In this document: positions 55,454-63,311 of the stretch, one piece after another
How positions within the stretch are numbered: the first letter of the stretch is position 1
Layout of the letters: each line of letters opens with the position of its first letter
DNA from: a virus
DNA length: 64,000 bases
Reading direction: 5' to 3' (one strand)
IMG/VR virus record: IMGVR_UViG_3300001533_002103
Span: 30,793 to 94,792 of that record
Translations under genes and position numbers: made by a program
The notes under the pieces: generated by a model
Told to the model about the DNA's origin: nothing
What the model saw: only the letters and a program-made list of their open reading frames with translations
Database searches by the model: none

Positions 55454-55642
55454 TCATCTATTTTTATATATTCCTGATTCGTATCTATTATATAAATTAG
55501 ATACTAAAGTTCGTTTTCCAAGTACAAATTTTAATATTGTTTTAATCTTATCACATAATTTGTTTAAAGATTCATATAGTTTAGTTCTTTTTAATGTTTG
55601 GAAAAAATCATAAGATATAAAAGATTTGTTACTAAAGTAAAT
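55454..55642 (-). CDS. Possible small ORF with ATT start, 62 codons
   Basis: An open frame of 62 codons (segments YDFFQTLKRTKLYESLNKLC, KTILKFVLGKRT) lies between the epimerase and nrdJ. No ATG, GTG or TTG exists in frame; ATT at 55642 follows GAGGAG by 4 nt, so a rare ATT start is possible. The basic, helical composition looks coding. It could instead be a 3' remnant of a lost gene. Confidence 0.35.
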   Translation of the reverse strand: MYFSNKSFISYDFFQTLKRTKLYESLNKLCDKIKTILKFVLGKRTLVSNLYNRYESGIYKNR

Positions 55643-55656
55643 AGATCTCCTCTAAA

Positions 55657-56661
55657 TTAACATTTCATATTATTTAGTAAGAAGTTATCTAAGTTAATTT
55701 TTACATAATCATAATACCATTCTATAAACTTTTTAACACCTTTTTCAATAGATGTTTTTGGATTATAATTTAACATCTGAATTGTTTTAGATATATTTGC
55801 AAAAGTTTCTGGAACATCTCCAGGCTGCATAGGTAGGAAGTCCTTCTCTGCTTCAATCCCTAATTCATCTTCAATTATCTTAATAAGATCCATAAGCTCG
55901 ACTGTTTCTGAACTAGCAATATTAAAGATTTCATATTTGAAAGGATGATCTAATGCAGAAATAGTTCCATTTACAACATCATCTATATAAGTAAAGTTTC
56001 TTCTCATTTTGCCATAATTATAAACACTAATTCGATTACCATGTAATATCGCGTCAGTAAATAGAAAAAGAACCATATCAGGTCTTCCCCATGGTCCATA
56101 AACTGTAAAATATCTTAAACCAGTTAAAGGAATATTAAAGAGATTACTATATGTATAAGCCATTAATTCATTACATTTCTTAGTTGCTCCATAAAGAGAA
56201 ATTGGTTTATCTACATTATCATTTATATCAAATGGCAAATCTTTATTATTTCCATATACGGATGATGATGATGCATAAACAAAATTAGTTAAAGGATATT
56301 TTCTTGCAACTTCTAACATATTTAAAAATCCTTTTATATTAGCTTCCTCATAAACAAAAGGATTTTCTATTGAATATCTAACCCCAGCTTGTGCTGCTAG
56401 ATGACAAACTTTATCTATTTTATTTCGAGAAAATATATTTTCCAATAAAGTAATATTTGCTATATCTCCATAATAGAAAGTAAAATTATATTCATGAATT
56501 AATTTTAGGAGTCTTTTTTCTTTTAATTTTACATTGTAATATGGATTAAGATTGTCTATACCAATTACTTTATTTCCTCTCTCTAATAAAGCTTTTGCAA
56601 CATGAAAACCAATAAATCCAGCAACCCCAGTAACAAATATAGTCTCTCTTTCTTTAATCAT
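55657..56661 (-). CDS. NAD-dependent sugar epimerase (UDP-glucuronate 4-epimerase type)
   Basis: Extended short-chain dehydrogenase. N-terminal Rossmann VTGVAGFIGFHVAKALLERG, VIGIDNLNPYYNVKLKEKRL (the segment typical of UDP-glucuronate/UDP-glucose epimerases), VYASSSSVYGNN and YGATKKCNE (Ser, Tyr, Lys catalytic triad), then YGPWGRPDM. Likely changes sugar nucleotides for surface or virion glycans. The exact substrate is not certain. Neighbouring methyltransferase, kinase-like and heptose-epimerase genes suggest a glycan-modifying set. AGGGGAA precedes the ATG. Confidence 0.88.
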   Translation of the reverse strand: MIKERETIFVTGVAGFIGFHVAKALLERGNKVIGIDNLNPYYNVKLKEKRLLKLIHEYNFTFYYGDIANITLLENIFSRNKIDKVCHLAAQAGVRYSIENPFVYEEANIKGFLNMLEVARKYPLTNFVYASSSSVYGNNKDLPFDINDNVDKPISLYGATKKCNELMAYTYSNLFNIPLTGLRYFTVYGPWGRPDMVLFLFTDAILHGNRISVYNYGKMRRNFTYIDDVVNGTISALDHPFKYEIFNIASSETVELMDLIKIIEDELGIEAEKDFLPMQPGDVPETFANISKTIQMLNYNPKTSIEKGVKKFIEWYYDYVKINLDNFLLNNMKC

Positions 56662-56687
56662 TTTAATTCCCCTAATTACAAAATATT

Positions 56688-57008
56688 CTATTGTTCAATT
56701 AGTGTATTAAGATATTCTTTTATTTTCCCTTTTGTTACTACTCCAATACTTCTGGATACCAACTGTTTATCTTTAAAAAATAACAATGTTGGTATAGCAC
56801 TAACACTATAATCTTTTGCTATTGATGGATACAATTCTATATTAACAGATATGAAATTTACTTTTGAACCATATTCTTGATGTAAATCTGTTAGAATAGG
56901 ATTAAGAATTAAACAAGGTTGACACCATGGTGCCCATAAATCAACAATACTAGGTTTATCTGATTCTAATACTTCTTTCTGAAATTGGTCTTGTGTGATT
57001 TGATTCAT
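56688..57008 (-). CDS. trxA: Thioredoxin
   Basis: A 106-residue thioredoxin with the active site WAPWCQPC (about 26-33), cis-Pro segment SAIPTLLFFKD and a final KEYLNTLIEQ. The dipeptide between the Cys is Gln-Pro rather than the common Gly-Pro. It would reduce the C-terminal Cys pair of the ribonucleotide reductase encoded downstream. AAGGAGAATAGA precedes the ATG. Confidence 0.95.
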   Translation of the reverse strand: MNQITQDQFQKEVLESDKPSIVDLWAPWCQPCLILNPILTDLHQEYGSKVNFISVNIELYPSIAKDYSVSAIPTLLFFKDKQLVSRSIGVVTKGKIKEYLNTLIEQ

Positions 57009-57021
57009 TCTATTCTCCTTT

Positions 57022-57315
57022 TTATTTATGAATTTTTTTATGTGTTCTAATATCCTTCTCCATCTCTTTTTTACTCTTTCCCTCTCCTCTCCAATATGTA
57101 GAATTCAAAGCTTCATCTCTAACAGAAGCACAAAAACCTTCTGGATTTCCAATTTTTCCTTCTATTTCTTTTATACATTTATCCCACCAACCTTTAGTTT
57201 TAGGATCTCCACCAATAGATTTTGCAAACTTTTTTACAGATGATTGATCCCACCCTTTTGGATACTTTTCAAATCCAGCTTCTTGAATACTGGATAAATA
57301 TTTTTCTAGTAACAT
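57022..57315 (-). CDS. Small phage protein with leader-like N-terminus, 97 aa
   Basis: Starts MLLEKYLSSIQEAGFEKYPKG; the leader L-x-x-YL-x-x-IQE|AG is like the capsid-targeting peptides of T4 internal proteins (MKTYQEFIAE|A). The rest has WWDKCIKEIEGKIGNPEGFCASVRD and STYWRGEGKSKKE, a layout found in many tailed-phage small proteins (K-C-...-P-x-F-CA...WRG). Possible packaged virion protein; function unknown. GGGAG precedes the ATG. Confidence 0.75.
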   Translation of the reverse strand: MLLEKYLSSIQEAGFEKYPKGWDQSSVKKFAKSIGGDPKTKGWWDKCIKEIEGKIGNPEGFCASVRDEALNSTYWRGEGKSKKEMEKDIRTHKKIHK

Positions 57316-57316
57316 A

Positions 57317-57973
57317 TTATTTTCTCCCCACTTTAGAATATAATATTAGATCCCTCTTTCCTTCATGAATAACTTTAACTAATCTAAATCCATTCATACT
57401 AAATAATTTTGTATAGTATTCAGTATTTTTATTTTTCCCTTTTCTGGATCTAACAATAAAGTTTTTACTAATCTTACATAACTCTTTAATTAAAATATTT
57501 TGAACATTTATTGATTCCGGTGTCATCTTTCCATATTTATGTTTACCAATATGATAAAGAATAGCAAGAGCAAATACATAATCAAATGGACCCAATTTTG
57601 AATAGTCCACATCGGAAACATCTTGATTTATAAAAGATACATTATCATATAGTTTATTATGTTTATTTTCAAAATATTCTCGTACAAAAAAAGTTTGAGA
57701 AAAGAACTTCTTGGATAACTCAACTCCTATTACTTTTTTTGCTCCATATAGAGATGACATTATTGAAAAATAACCAGCATTACATCCCAAGTCAAGAATA
57801 TTCATATTTTCAAAATTTGGAGGAAGTAATGTAGTAAGTTTTTTCCACAGTGATTCCCCAGAGTTAACATTTTCATATCGTCCACCTTTTGTAGATATAA
57901 CTCCATCAAAGTTTATTCTTTAATACCAGGGTTTTAATTCTTGAACTCTTTTTTTAATATAATCTTTATTCAT
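57317..57973 (-). pseudogene. SAM-dependent methyltransferase with in-frame TAA at codon 18
   Basis: The frame opens with ATG 57973 as MNKDYIKKRVQELKPWY, meets TAA at 57922-57920, then goes on in the same frame with RINFDGVISTKGGRYENVNS, GESLWKKL and LPPNFENMNILDLGCNAGYFS (SAM-binding motif I), VIGVELS and FDYVFALAILYHIG. Related methyltransferases have PWYQ-x-I-x-FDG, so TAA sits where CAA (Gln) is expected: a one-base change. TAA is a normal stop in this genome, so a nonsense mutation is the simplest reading. The part from ATG 57805 still encodes the Rossmann core and could be made alone. Confidence 0.8.
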
Positions 57974-57976
57974 TAC

Positions 57977-58663
57977 TTAATACCTTAATTCTGGAGCGTT
58001 AGTTATTAATTTCTTTCTCTCATCCCAATTCCATTTCCTTTTTTCTATTTTCTCCATGATATTATTAATATCTCTATGTTTAGAATAAGCATTTAAAAAT
58101 AACATTATTCTTTCTCTTTCTCTTATTCTTTTAAGAACAATTTGTACTATAGAATCATCTGGATTAGTACTTGTCTTTAATCTATCGTGATCAATTATAT
58201 ATACTCTTTTATTGGGTGTATATATAGCATTAGTAGAACTGAATTCACTATTTATCAGAAACCCCCCTGATTCTAAATCTTTAACTTTATTTAACCTACC
58301 AATCAAGTCTCCTGATTTAATGAATACATCTGCTATATTCCATACTTTACCTAACATTACTCCCTCAACCCATTTAGAAAATTTAAATGGTTGTTGTATT
58401 AATATTATCTCTGGAATTTCAATGTCATGATTAAAGGCTATTGTTTGAAGTCTATTTATAGTATCGGGAAATTTAATATCTAATCTTATTGAAGAACCAT
58501 TCTTTATACTGACTTTGTATGTCTTTATCTTTCCATTTTTTTTATTACATATTCTATCTACTTTAATAACTTCTTCATATAATCTTTCTCTTACAATCTC
58601 TTTAATTGATGAAAATAGTTTCTTCTTTATATCTAATGGAACTACTTTAAAAAGATCATCCAT
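57977..58663 (-). CDS. Protein-kinase-fold protein (aminoglycoside/LPS-kinase-like)
   Basis: A 228-residue protein. FKFSKWVEGVMLGKVW resembles the hinge region of small-molecule kinases (S-x-W-V-x-G), followed by DLIGRLN, GGFLINSEFSSTNAIYT and VYIIDHDRL, the usual order of catalytic loop (N) and DxD-like metal motif. The expected HxD loop is not canonical (NSEFSSTN), so activity is uncertain. It is followed directly by the damaged methyltransferase. A sugar or lipid phosphorylation role is inferred. Confidence 0.6.
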   Translation of the reverse strand: MDDLFKVVPLDIKKKLFSSIKEIVRERLYEEVIKVDRICNKKNGKIKTYKVSIKNGSSIRLDIKFPDTINRLQTIAFNHDIEIPEIILIQQPFKFSKWVEGVMLGKVWNIADVFIKSGDLIGRLNKVKDLESGGFLINSEFSSTNAIYTPNKRVYIIDHDRLKTSTNPDDSIVQIVLKRIRERERIMLFLNAYSKHRDINNIMEKIEKRKWNWDERKKLITNAPELRY

Positions 58664-58666
58664 TTT

Positions 58667-59068
58667 TTATTTTACCTTTCCTTTAAATAATAAATATTCT
58701 TGATTTTTCCTATCTCCACTCTTTCTAATTACATGTGTATTTACAAAATGATATATTCCTTTTAATAATGTTCCTTTAAAATCTACAACAATATGACTTA
58801 CAGTAAATTTTATGACATCACATTTTCCTCCATCAATTTTTGTAAGTGTACCAGCTCCATATTGCCCAGATTTAATAGTCCCTGTAAATAATGCATTCCT
58901 CTTACTATGGTCATTAGTTTTTATGGCTAGAACTTTTGTACCAGTATTCTTTGGAATAGTTCTACATGCAAAAGATGCCCATTTAGAGGATGAAGGTTTC
59001 TCAAACCTAATATCATAATGTTTACCTGCTCTTTTAGCAAGATGTTCTACTAATATAAAATCAGCCAT
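58667..59068 (-). CDS. LigD-type 3'-phosphoesterase domain, stand-alone
   Basis: Matches the phosphoesterase (PE) domain of bacterial DNA ligase D: FILVEHLAKRAGKHYDIRFE (E-H-x7-HYDxR), SSKWASFACRTIP, NDHSKRNALFTGTI and GQYGAGTLTKIDGG. It would trim 3' phosphates or ribonucleotides at DNA ends. Here it is a single 133-residue protein without ligase or polymerase parts. The start overlaps the upstream gene by 8 nt. Confidence 0.88.
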   Translation of the reverse strand: MADFILVEHLAKRAGKHYDIRFEKPSSSKWASFACRTIPKNTGTKVLAIKTNDHSKRNALFTGTIKSGQYGAGTLTKIDGGKCDVIKFTVSHIVVDFKGTLLKGIYHFVNTHVIRKSGDRKNQEYLLFKGKVK

Positions 59069-59333
59069 TATTTTGTTTCCATATTTTAAAATCTTTTAAT
59101 AGTTCTTCTAATTCCTCTTTACTTTCTATAAATCTATCATAATGGTCACAATAATGAAAGTCAATAGATAATGTAATTGGAAATGGTTTTGAAAATAAAG
59201 AGAAACCATCTATTATTCCATCAAAAGATGATGAACTAACAATTGTTGTACCCCCAATATGATATGCTATACATTGTTCTTTTATACATGGTCCTCCCAC
59301 TTGTGGACAAAACTTTGATAAATTAGATTCCAT
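59061..59333 (-). CDS. Small Cys-rich protein, 90 aa
   Basis: The N-terminus FCPQVGGPCIKEQCIAYH holds four metal-ligand candidates (three Cys, one His), a pattern seen in small phage proteins of unknown role. The remainder is partly hydrophobic, then HYCDHYDRFIESKEELEELL. GAGGGGA precedes the ATG. Confidence 0.75.
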   Translation of the reverse strand: MESNLSKFCPQVGGPCIKEQCIAYHIGGTTIVSSSSFDGIIDGFSLFSKPFPITLSIDFHYCDHYDRFIESKEELEELLKDFKIWKQNNG

Positions 59334-59351
59334 TATCCCCTCTATTATTTT

Positions 59352-59819
59352 TTAAATAGTTTTCATCATTTGAGCAAGTCCGTATGCATCTGCAAGATTA
59401 TCATCATTAAATTCTACTCCCCATTTCTTATATACGTTTAGTAACATTAAGTCTTTCTTGGAGTTTCCTTTTCCAGACACAAACTTCTTAAGTTGAGTGG
59501 GGGGAATGATAGAATAATCAATTCCCTTATTCCAAAGAGATAGACGTAAATGATAATGAAGTCCACTCAACTCTAACATACTCTGTCCTCTAGAACCAAA
59601 ACTTAATCCTTCAATACCAATCTTACATATAGTAGAATCTGTACATAATGGAAGAATTGATTCTACAACTAAAATATTTGTAATAGTATTAATTCTATCC
59701 TCAATAATATCTTTAGAAGATGTGGGTATTGTTAATTGCCTTATTATTGTATCTTCTTCATTAAGTATAATAAATCCAGTATGTGCTAATGATGGATCTA
59801 TTCCAATATAATAATTCAT
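59352..59819 (-). CDS. ruvC: RuvC-like Holliday-junction resolvase
   Basis: RNase H-fold resolvase. MNYYIGIDPSLAHTGFIIL gives the first Asp, KIGIEGLSFG the Glu, and DNLADAYGLAQM the last Asp pair, the acidic tetrad of RuvC; PPTQLKKFVSGKGNSKKD is the basic loop. An ATG 27 nt upstream lies in the CCA end of the tRNA gene, so I take this one, with AAAGGGGG before it. Fits T4-like recombination genes elsewhere. Confidence 0.9.
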   Translation of the reverse strand: MNYYIGIDPSLAHTGFIILNEEDTIIRQLTIPTSSKDIIEDRINTITNILVVESILPLCTDSTICKIGIEGLSFGSRGQSMLELSGLHYHLRLSLWNKGIDYSIIPPTQLKKFVSGKGNSKKDLMLLNVYKKWGVEFNDDNLADAYGLAQMMKTI

Positions 59820-59845
59820 TATATAATCCCCCTTTAATTTATACA

Positions 59846-59922
59846 TGGAGCGGGAAGGCAGAATTGAACTACCATCTTCAACTTGGAGAGCTGATGTTTT
59901 ACCAAATTAAAACTATTCCCGC
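59846..59922 (-). tRNA. tRNA-Gly (anticodon UCC), CCA encoded
   Basis: A 77-nt cloverleaf with all four arms: acceptor GCGGGAA/UUCCCGC, D arm GUUU/AAAC, anticodon stem UCAGC/GUUGA with loop UCUCCAA, T arm GGUAG/CUGCC with UUCAAUU, discriminator U and encoded CCA. Discriminator U is normal for bacterial tRNA-Gly. Position 33 is C instead of the near-universal U. UCC reads GGA and GGG, codons that suit this A+T-rich genome. Confidence 0.93.
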
Positions 59923-59939
59923 ATTAATCAATACTTTCT

Positions 59940-60653
59940 CTATCCTATACTAATTGTTACATTGGGTAATGAACCAACAGTGAGTTTTTCTATTAGATCT
60001 CGTTTACCCTCTTTACTTTCCTCATAAATTTCTTTTGTTAATGGTATTTCCCCAAATGGAGTTCTTACATTTTCATATTTAGTTCTAATCTTTCCAATAT
60101 AGAGTCCAATATCATAAGCAGCAAACTTTAAGAAATATACCTGTATATCATTTGGAATTCCAGAAAAATCTGGTGGTTGTTCTCTTTCATATAATACTGT
60201 ACAATAATCTTCTCCAGGAGTAGGAGTAATCCTTAATATATTTGGATGTTCAAACTCAAATGTATAATCATAACTTGAAAAATGTTTAACCATTGTAGAA
60301 TTATGAACGTCTAATGCCCATTGACGTAAATCTGTAGGTTGAGAAAATGCTCCAAATGGTGGGTGCCCAAAGAAATATAAATTCCCCTGAGAATATATAA
60401 CATCAATAACATTTAATATTTCAAGATTATCTGGTTCTGTTAAATACCATTCATTTTCTATATTAGTAACTTTATTAGAAGCTAATGATAAATTTAATAC
60501 TATTTTTCTTTTTTGTGGCATATAGTGGGAAAATTCTTTAAGTGTATAATCTTTTATATATTGTAATATTTCTTCATCTTTTAATTCTACTTGGGCATAC
60601 GGAAAACCAAAGTAATCTTTAACAAATGTTAATACTCTTGTTGAATTAAGCAT
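59940..60653 (-). CDS. Possible neck/structural protein, 237 aa
   Basis: No signal or catalytic motif. The pattern MLNSTRVLTFVKDYFGFP...ELKDEEILQYIKDYTLKEFSHYMP and YLTEPDNLEILNVIDVIY, GHPPFGAFSQPTDL, then YDIGLYIGKIRTKYE resembles structural (neck/head-completion) proteins of large T4-like phages, from memory and by eye. Other nearby genes are not virion genes, so the call is weak. AAAGGAAA precedes the ATG. Confidence 0.45.
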   Translation of the reverse strand: MLNSTRVLTFVKDYFGFPYAQVELKDEEILQYIKDYTLKEFSHYMPQKRKIVLNLSLASNKVTNIENEWYLTEPDNLEILNVIDVIYSQGNLYFFGHPPFGAFSQPTDLRQWALDVHNSTMVKHFSSYDYTFEFEHPNILRITPTPGEDYCTVLYEREQPPDFSGIPNDIQVYFLKFAAYDIGLYIGKIRTKYENVRTPFGEIPLTKEIYEESKEGKRDLIEKLTVGSLPNVTISIG

Positions 60654-60695
60654 CTTTTATTTTCCTTATATTTTATTAATATGTTACTTCATTAA

Positions 60696-61853
60696 TTAGG
60701 TAGATTCACTTAAATTATTCTTCTCAAAGAATAGAATATCAAAATAATTTTCTTCAAAGTCCATACCAAATCTTCCCAGAGTAGAAGATAAAACATCTGC
60801 TGTAGATAATGTATTATTTTCTATGATATTTATAATACTATTCCTCTTATCTATCATTTCAGTAGATGGTGGATCATCTAAAACTCTTGAAAGGATTTCA
60901 AAAGAAATCAACTTCATATTTCTAGATACTCTTTGATTATTCTTTTCTTCCTCTACAATACTATTTATGTATTTGTTCTTCTGATCTATAGAACTCATAT
61001 CAAATATGTCTCTATTAGATTGTATATTATCATAGAGATTTTTCATACTTCCACCAATCATCTTATTAATCGTATCAAAATTGTCTACAAATCTTTTTGC
61101 ACCAATACCATTTACACCCTTAATATTATCTGAAGAATCTCCAATAATAGATAATGCTAAAGAAACATATTCTGGTGATATATTAGACTTTGTTTTTAGA
61201 AAATGATCCATAACATTTCCTTGTCTTAAAATCTTTTTATAATTAGAACCTTTATTATATATAAAACAATGATCTATAGATATACATTGAAAAAAGTCAT
61301 GATCATTTGAATATATTAGTTGTGCAGTATCATCATTAATCTTTACTAAATTTCTAGTAATAAGATAATATGGTACAAAGTCTGCTTCTAAATTTGTTAG
61401 TCTTATTACTTTAATAGATGGAATCTTATTACATACACTTTCCATTAATGAATAATTACTTCGAAGAACTTCAAAGAATGTATCTATATCAGTTAATGGT
61501 AGTCCAAAAAAATCTCCAATCTTTCTATTCCTTTTATATTCTTTATCAATATTTTGATGATAGAAAGATGAACCATTTTCTAAAAATATATAAAAGTTTA
61601 TATGTATATCTCTCTTAATTGAATATATTTTATGAAAAGATAAAAAAGACAAGAGAGATGTAAATACAGATGTATCTATAATTTTACCTCTTGAATTATC
61701 TAATATATTAAGTACTGCATGTTCCATATATGTTGTTTGTAATGTATTCTTTAAATCTAAATATATGTTTAAGGTTTTATAATTTCCATATGCTAAAACT
61801 TCATCTAAAACAGAATATGTTGGGTAGTATGGTAGTAAACTACTAGGATGCAT
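60696..61853 (-). CDS. 5'-3' exonuclease / flap endonuclease (T4 RNase H-like)
   Basis: FEN-1-family nuclease that removes RNA primers. YSNDHDFFQCIS gives two metal Asp and LSIIGDSSDNIKGVNGIGAKRFV the C-terminal Asp plus helix-3-turn-helix DNA-binding motif. The N-terminal PIN core holds LDLKNTLQTTYMEHAVLNILDNSRG. At 385 residues it is longer than T4 Rnh (305). GGAGG precedes the ATG. Confidence 0.88.
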   Translation of the reverse strand: MHPSSLLPYYPTYSVLDEVLAYGNYKTLNIYLDLKNTLQTTYMEHAVLNILDNSRGKIIDTSVFTSLLSFLSFHKIYSIKRDIHINFYIFLENGSSFYHQNIDKEYKRNRKIGDFFGLPLTDIDTFFEVLRSNYSLMESVCNKIPSIKVIRLTNLEADFVPYYLITRNLVKINDDTAQLIYSNDHDFFQCISIDHCFIYNKGSNYKKILRQGNVMDHFLKTKSNISPEYVSLALSIIGDSSDNIKGVNGIGAKRFVDNFDTINKMIGGSMKNLYDNIQSNRDIFDMSSIDQKNKYINSIVEEEKNNQRVSRNMKLISFEILSRVLDDPPSTEMIDKRNSIINIIENNTLSTADVLSSTLGRFGMDFEENYFDILFFEKNNLSEST

Positions 61854-61874
61854 AAAAGACCTCCAATATTGTTA

Positions 61875-61900
61875 TATTCATATTTTTTATTTTGTTCACT
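61875..61900 (-). promoter_or_regulatory. Shared upstream motif before the flap endonuclease gene
   Basis: Minus strand: AGTGAACAAAATAAAAAATA then TGAATA. Belongs to the GTGAACAAAATAAAAA sub-form shared with the copy at 63931-63956. It lies 22-47 nt before the ATG. Confidence 0.45.
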
Positions 61901-61924
61901 ATTTAATACCTTCTCCTCTAATAA

Positions 61925-62917
61925 TTATTTAAGGACTTTGGGTTCTTCATTACCGATTAAATAATTCTCTATATAGTCTTTTATAGACTCTTTTAATGGA
62001 GTAAATGTAACAGTTGATCCCCAAGTATCATTTAATTTTTCATTATTTGAACAAGTATAATATTGATATCTTGGTAATAATGAAGTAGGAATTGGAGTTA
62101 ATTGTATTGTTGGATCATGATGTAAAGTAACGTCAGCAACATAATTAATTATATCATACCAAGAATAACTTTTCCCACTCCCTACATTAAATAATCCATT
62201 ATAATCCTTATGATGTAGAAAAAATAATACTATTTCAACCAGATCTTTTATATATATAAAATCTCTTTCCATCTTAAATTTACAATCTGTTGAAGGAGGA
62301 AAATATACTTCTGTTTGTTTACCTTTTATCATATCATTATATGCCCTATATATTTTACTTGACATATTTCCCTTATGATATTCATTCGGACCAAAAACAT
62401 TAAAGAATTTTAAACCAACAATATGATTAAATCTATTTTTACGATGATTGTCGAGATCTATTAAATGTTTAGAATAAGCATATTCTGTTAATGGTCTTAA
62501 CAATTGAAGACTATATTCATTATCAATAAATAATCCATTCATTGGATTACCATATGTTGCAGCACTAGATGCATATATAATTCTACATGAGTCAGGATTT
62601 TTATCATGAAATTCTAATAATCTTTTTGTATAATAGAAATTATTTTGAAACATAGTATTAGCATCCGATGTTAGTGTATCAGTCTGTGCTCCCATATGAA
62701 TAATACTATGTAGTCGTTCATCGAATTTATGATTTTCTAATTTCTCTATAAAATCTTCTGGAGTAATTAAATCCTCAAATTTTAATGGAACTAAATTTTT
62801 CCATTTTCCACTATCATCCATTCTATCTACTATTAGTATGTCGTTATATTTAGCTTTATTTAACTTCCATATTATTGCACTTCCAATAAAACCAGATCCT
62901 CCTGTTACAACAATCAT
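61925..62917 (-). CDS. hldD: ADP-L-glycero-D-manno-heptose 6-epimerase-like (HldD)
   Basis: Short-chain dehydrogenase matching HldD/RfaD. VTGGSGFIGSAIIWKLN (NADP binding), LIVDRMDDSGKWKNL (the family's D-x-L-x-x-G-x-K-x-x-NL segment), IIHMGAQTDT, IYASSAATYGN and LTEYAYSKHL (Tyr-Lys), FNVFGPNEYHKGNMSS and ERDFIYIKDLVE. The enzyme makes L-glycero-D-manno-heptose for LPS inner core. Its presence hints at a Gram-negative host whose surface is remodelled. GGAGAAATAAAAA precedes the ATG. Confidence 0.9.
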   Translation of the reverse strand: MIVVTGGSGFIGSAIIWKLNKAKYNDILIVDRMDDSGKWKNLVPLKFEDLITPEDFIEKLENHKFDERLHSIIHMGAQTDTLTSDANTMFQNNFYYTKRLLEFHDKNPDSCRIIYASSAATYGNPMNGLFIDNEYSLQLLRPLTEYAYSKHLIDLDNHRKNRFNHIVGLKFFNVFGPNEYHKGNMSSKIYRAYNDMIKGKQTEVYFPPSTDCKFKMERDFIYIKDLVEIVLFFLHHKDYNGLFNVGSGKSYSWYDIINYVADVTLHHDPTIQLTPIPTSLLPRYQYYTCSNNEKLNDTWGSTVTFTPLKESIKDYIENYLIGNEEPKVLK

Positions 62918-62934
62918 TTTTTATTTCTCCTATT

Positions 62935-63141
62935 CTATATAATTCTTCCCCATTTTATTTTTTCCCATATTCTTTCATGGAAGTAATAGAAAATCATTTT
63001 TGTTATTACTTCCAACCCACCGACCTCTAAAGTTAATATTATTTTAGATGTAAATATATACACTATTGACATAGTACATAAAGTAGCAGACACTCTCCAT
63101 GTTAATGCCTTTAGAAAACTTCTTTTTTTAAAGTCAATCAT
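62935..63141 (-). CDS. DUF2061 membrane protein
   Basis: A 68-residue protein with two hydrophobic segments and the DUF2061 pattern RSFLKALTWRVSATLCTM, then EVITKMIFYYFHERIWEKIKWG (K-x-x-x-YY-x-HER-x-W). Function unknown; found in bacteria and large phages. Its ATG overlaps the TGA of the 57-aa gene upstream (ATGA), indicating translational coupling. Confidence 0.85.
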   Translation of the reverse strand: MIDFKKRSFLKALTWRVSATLCTMSIVYIFTSKIILTLEVGGLEVITKMIFYYFHERIWEKIKWGRII

Positions 63142-63311
63142 TTATCATTAATCTCCTCATATTTCCATCCTTTTCTATTAAAATAACTTTTAAGATTTGA
63201 TAATCTTTTATTTATGGACCATGAGAGTATTGGGGCAGCCTGAACAATAATATCATCCTTAACAATAATACCTGCACAGAAATAAGAAGATGTAATTCTA
63301 ATAGTTTTCAC
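63138..63311 (-). CDS. Small conserved phage protein, 57 aa
   Basis: Short ORF starting GTG inside the end of the upstream gene (TGTGAAAAC), reading VKTIRITSSYFCAGIIVKDD, then APILSWSINKRLSNLKSYF and GWKYEEI. The order YFCAGI, V-x-x-APIL-x-W, then a basic helix and GW is a widespread small phage protein family of unknown role. It overlaps the DUF2061 start (ATGA). Confidence 0.85.
   Translation of the reverse strand: MKTIRITSSYFCAGIIVKDDIIVQAAPILSWSINKRLSNLKSYFNRKGWKYEEINDK

Noticed and set aside
57920-57922. Genome-wide recoding of TAA as Gln
   Set aside because: Many certain genes, including the beta' gene at 2635-5349, end in TAA, so recoding would extend them.
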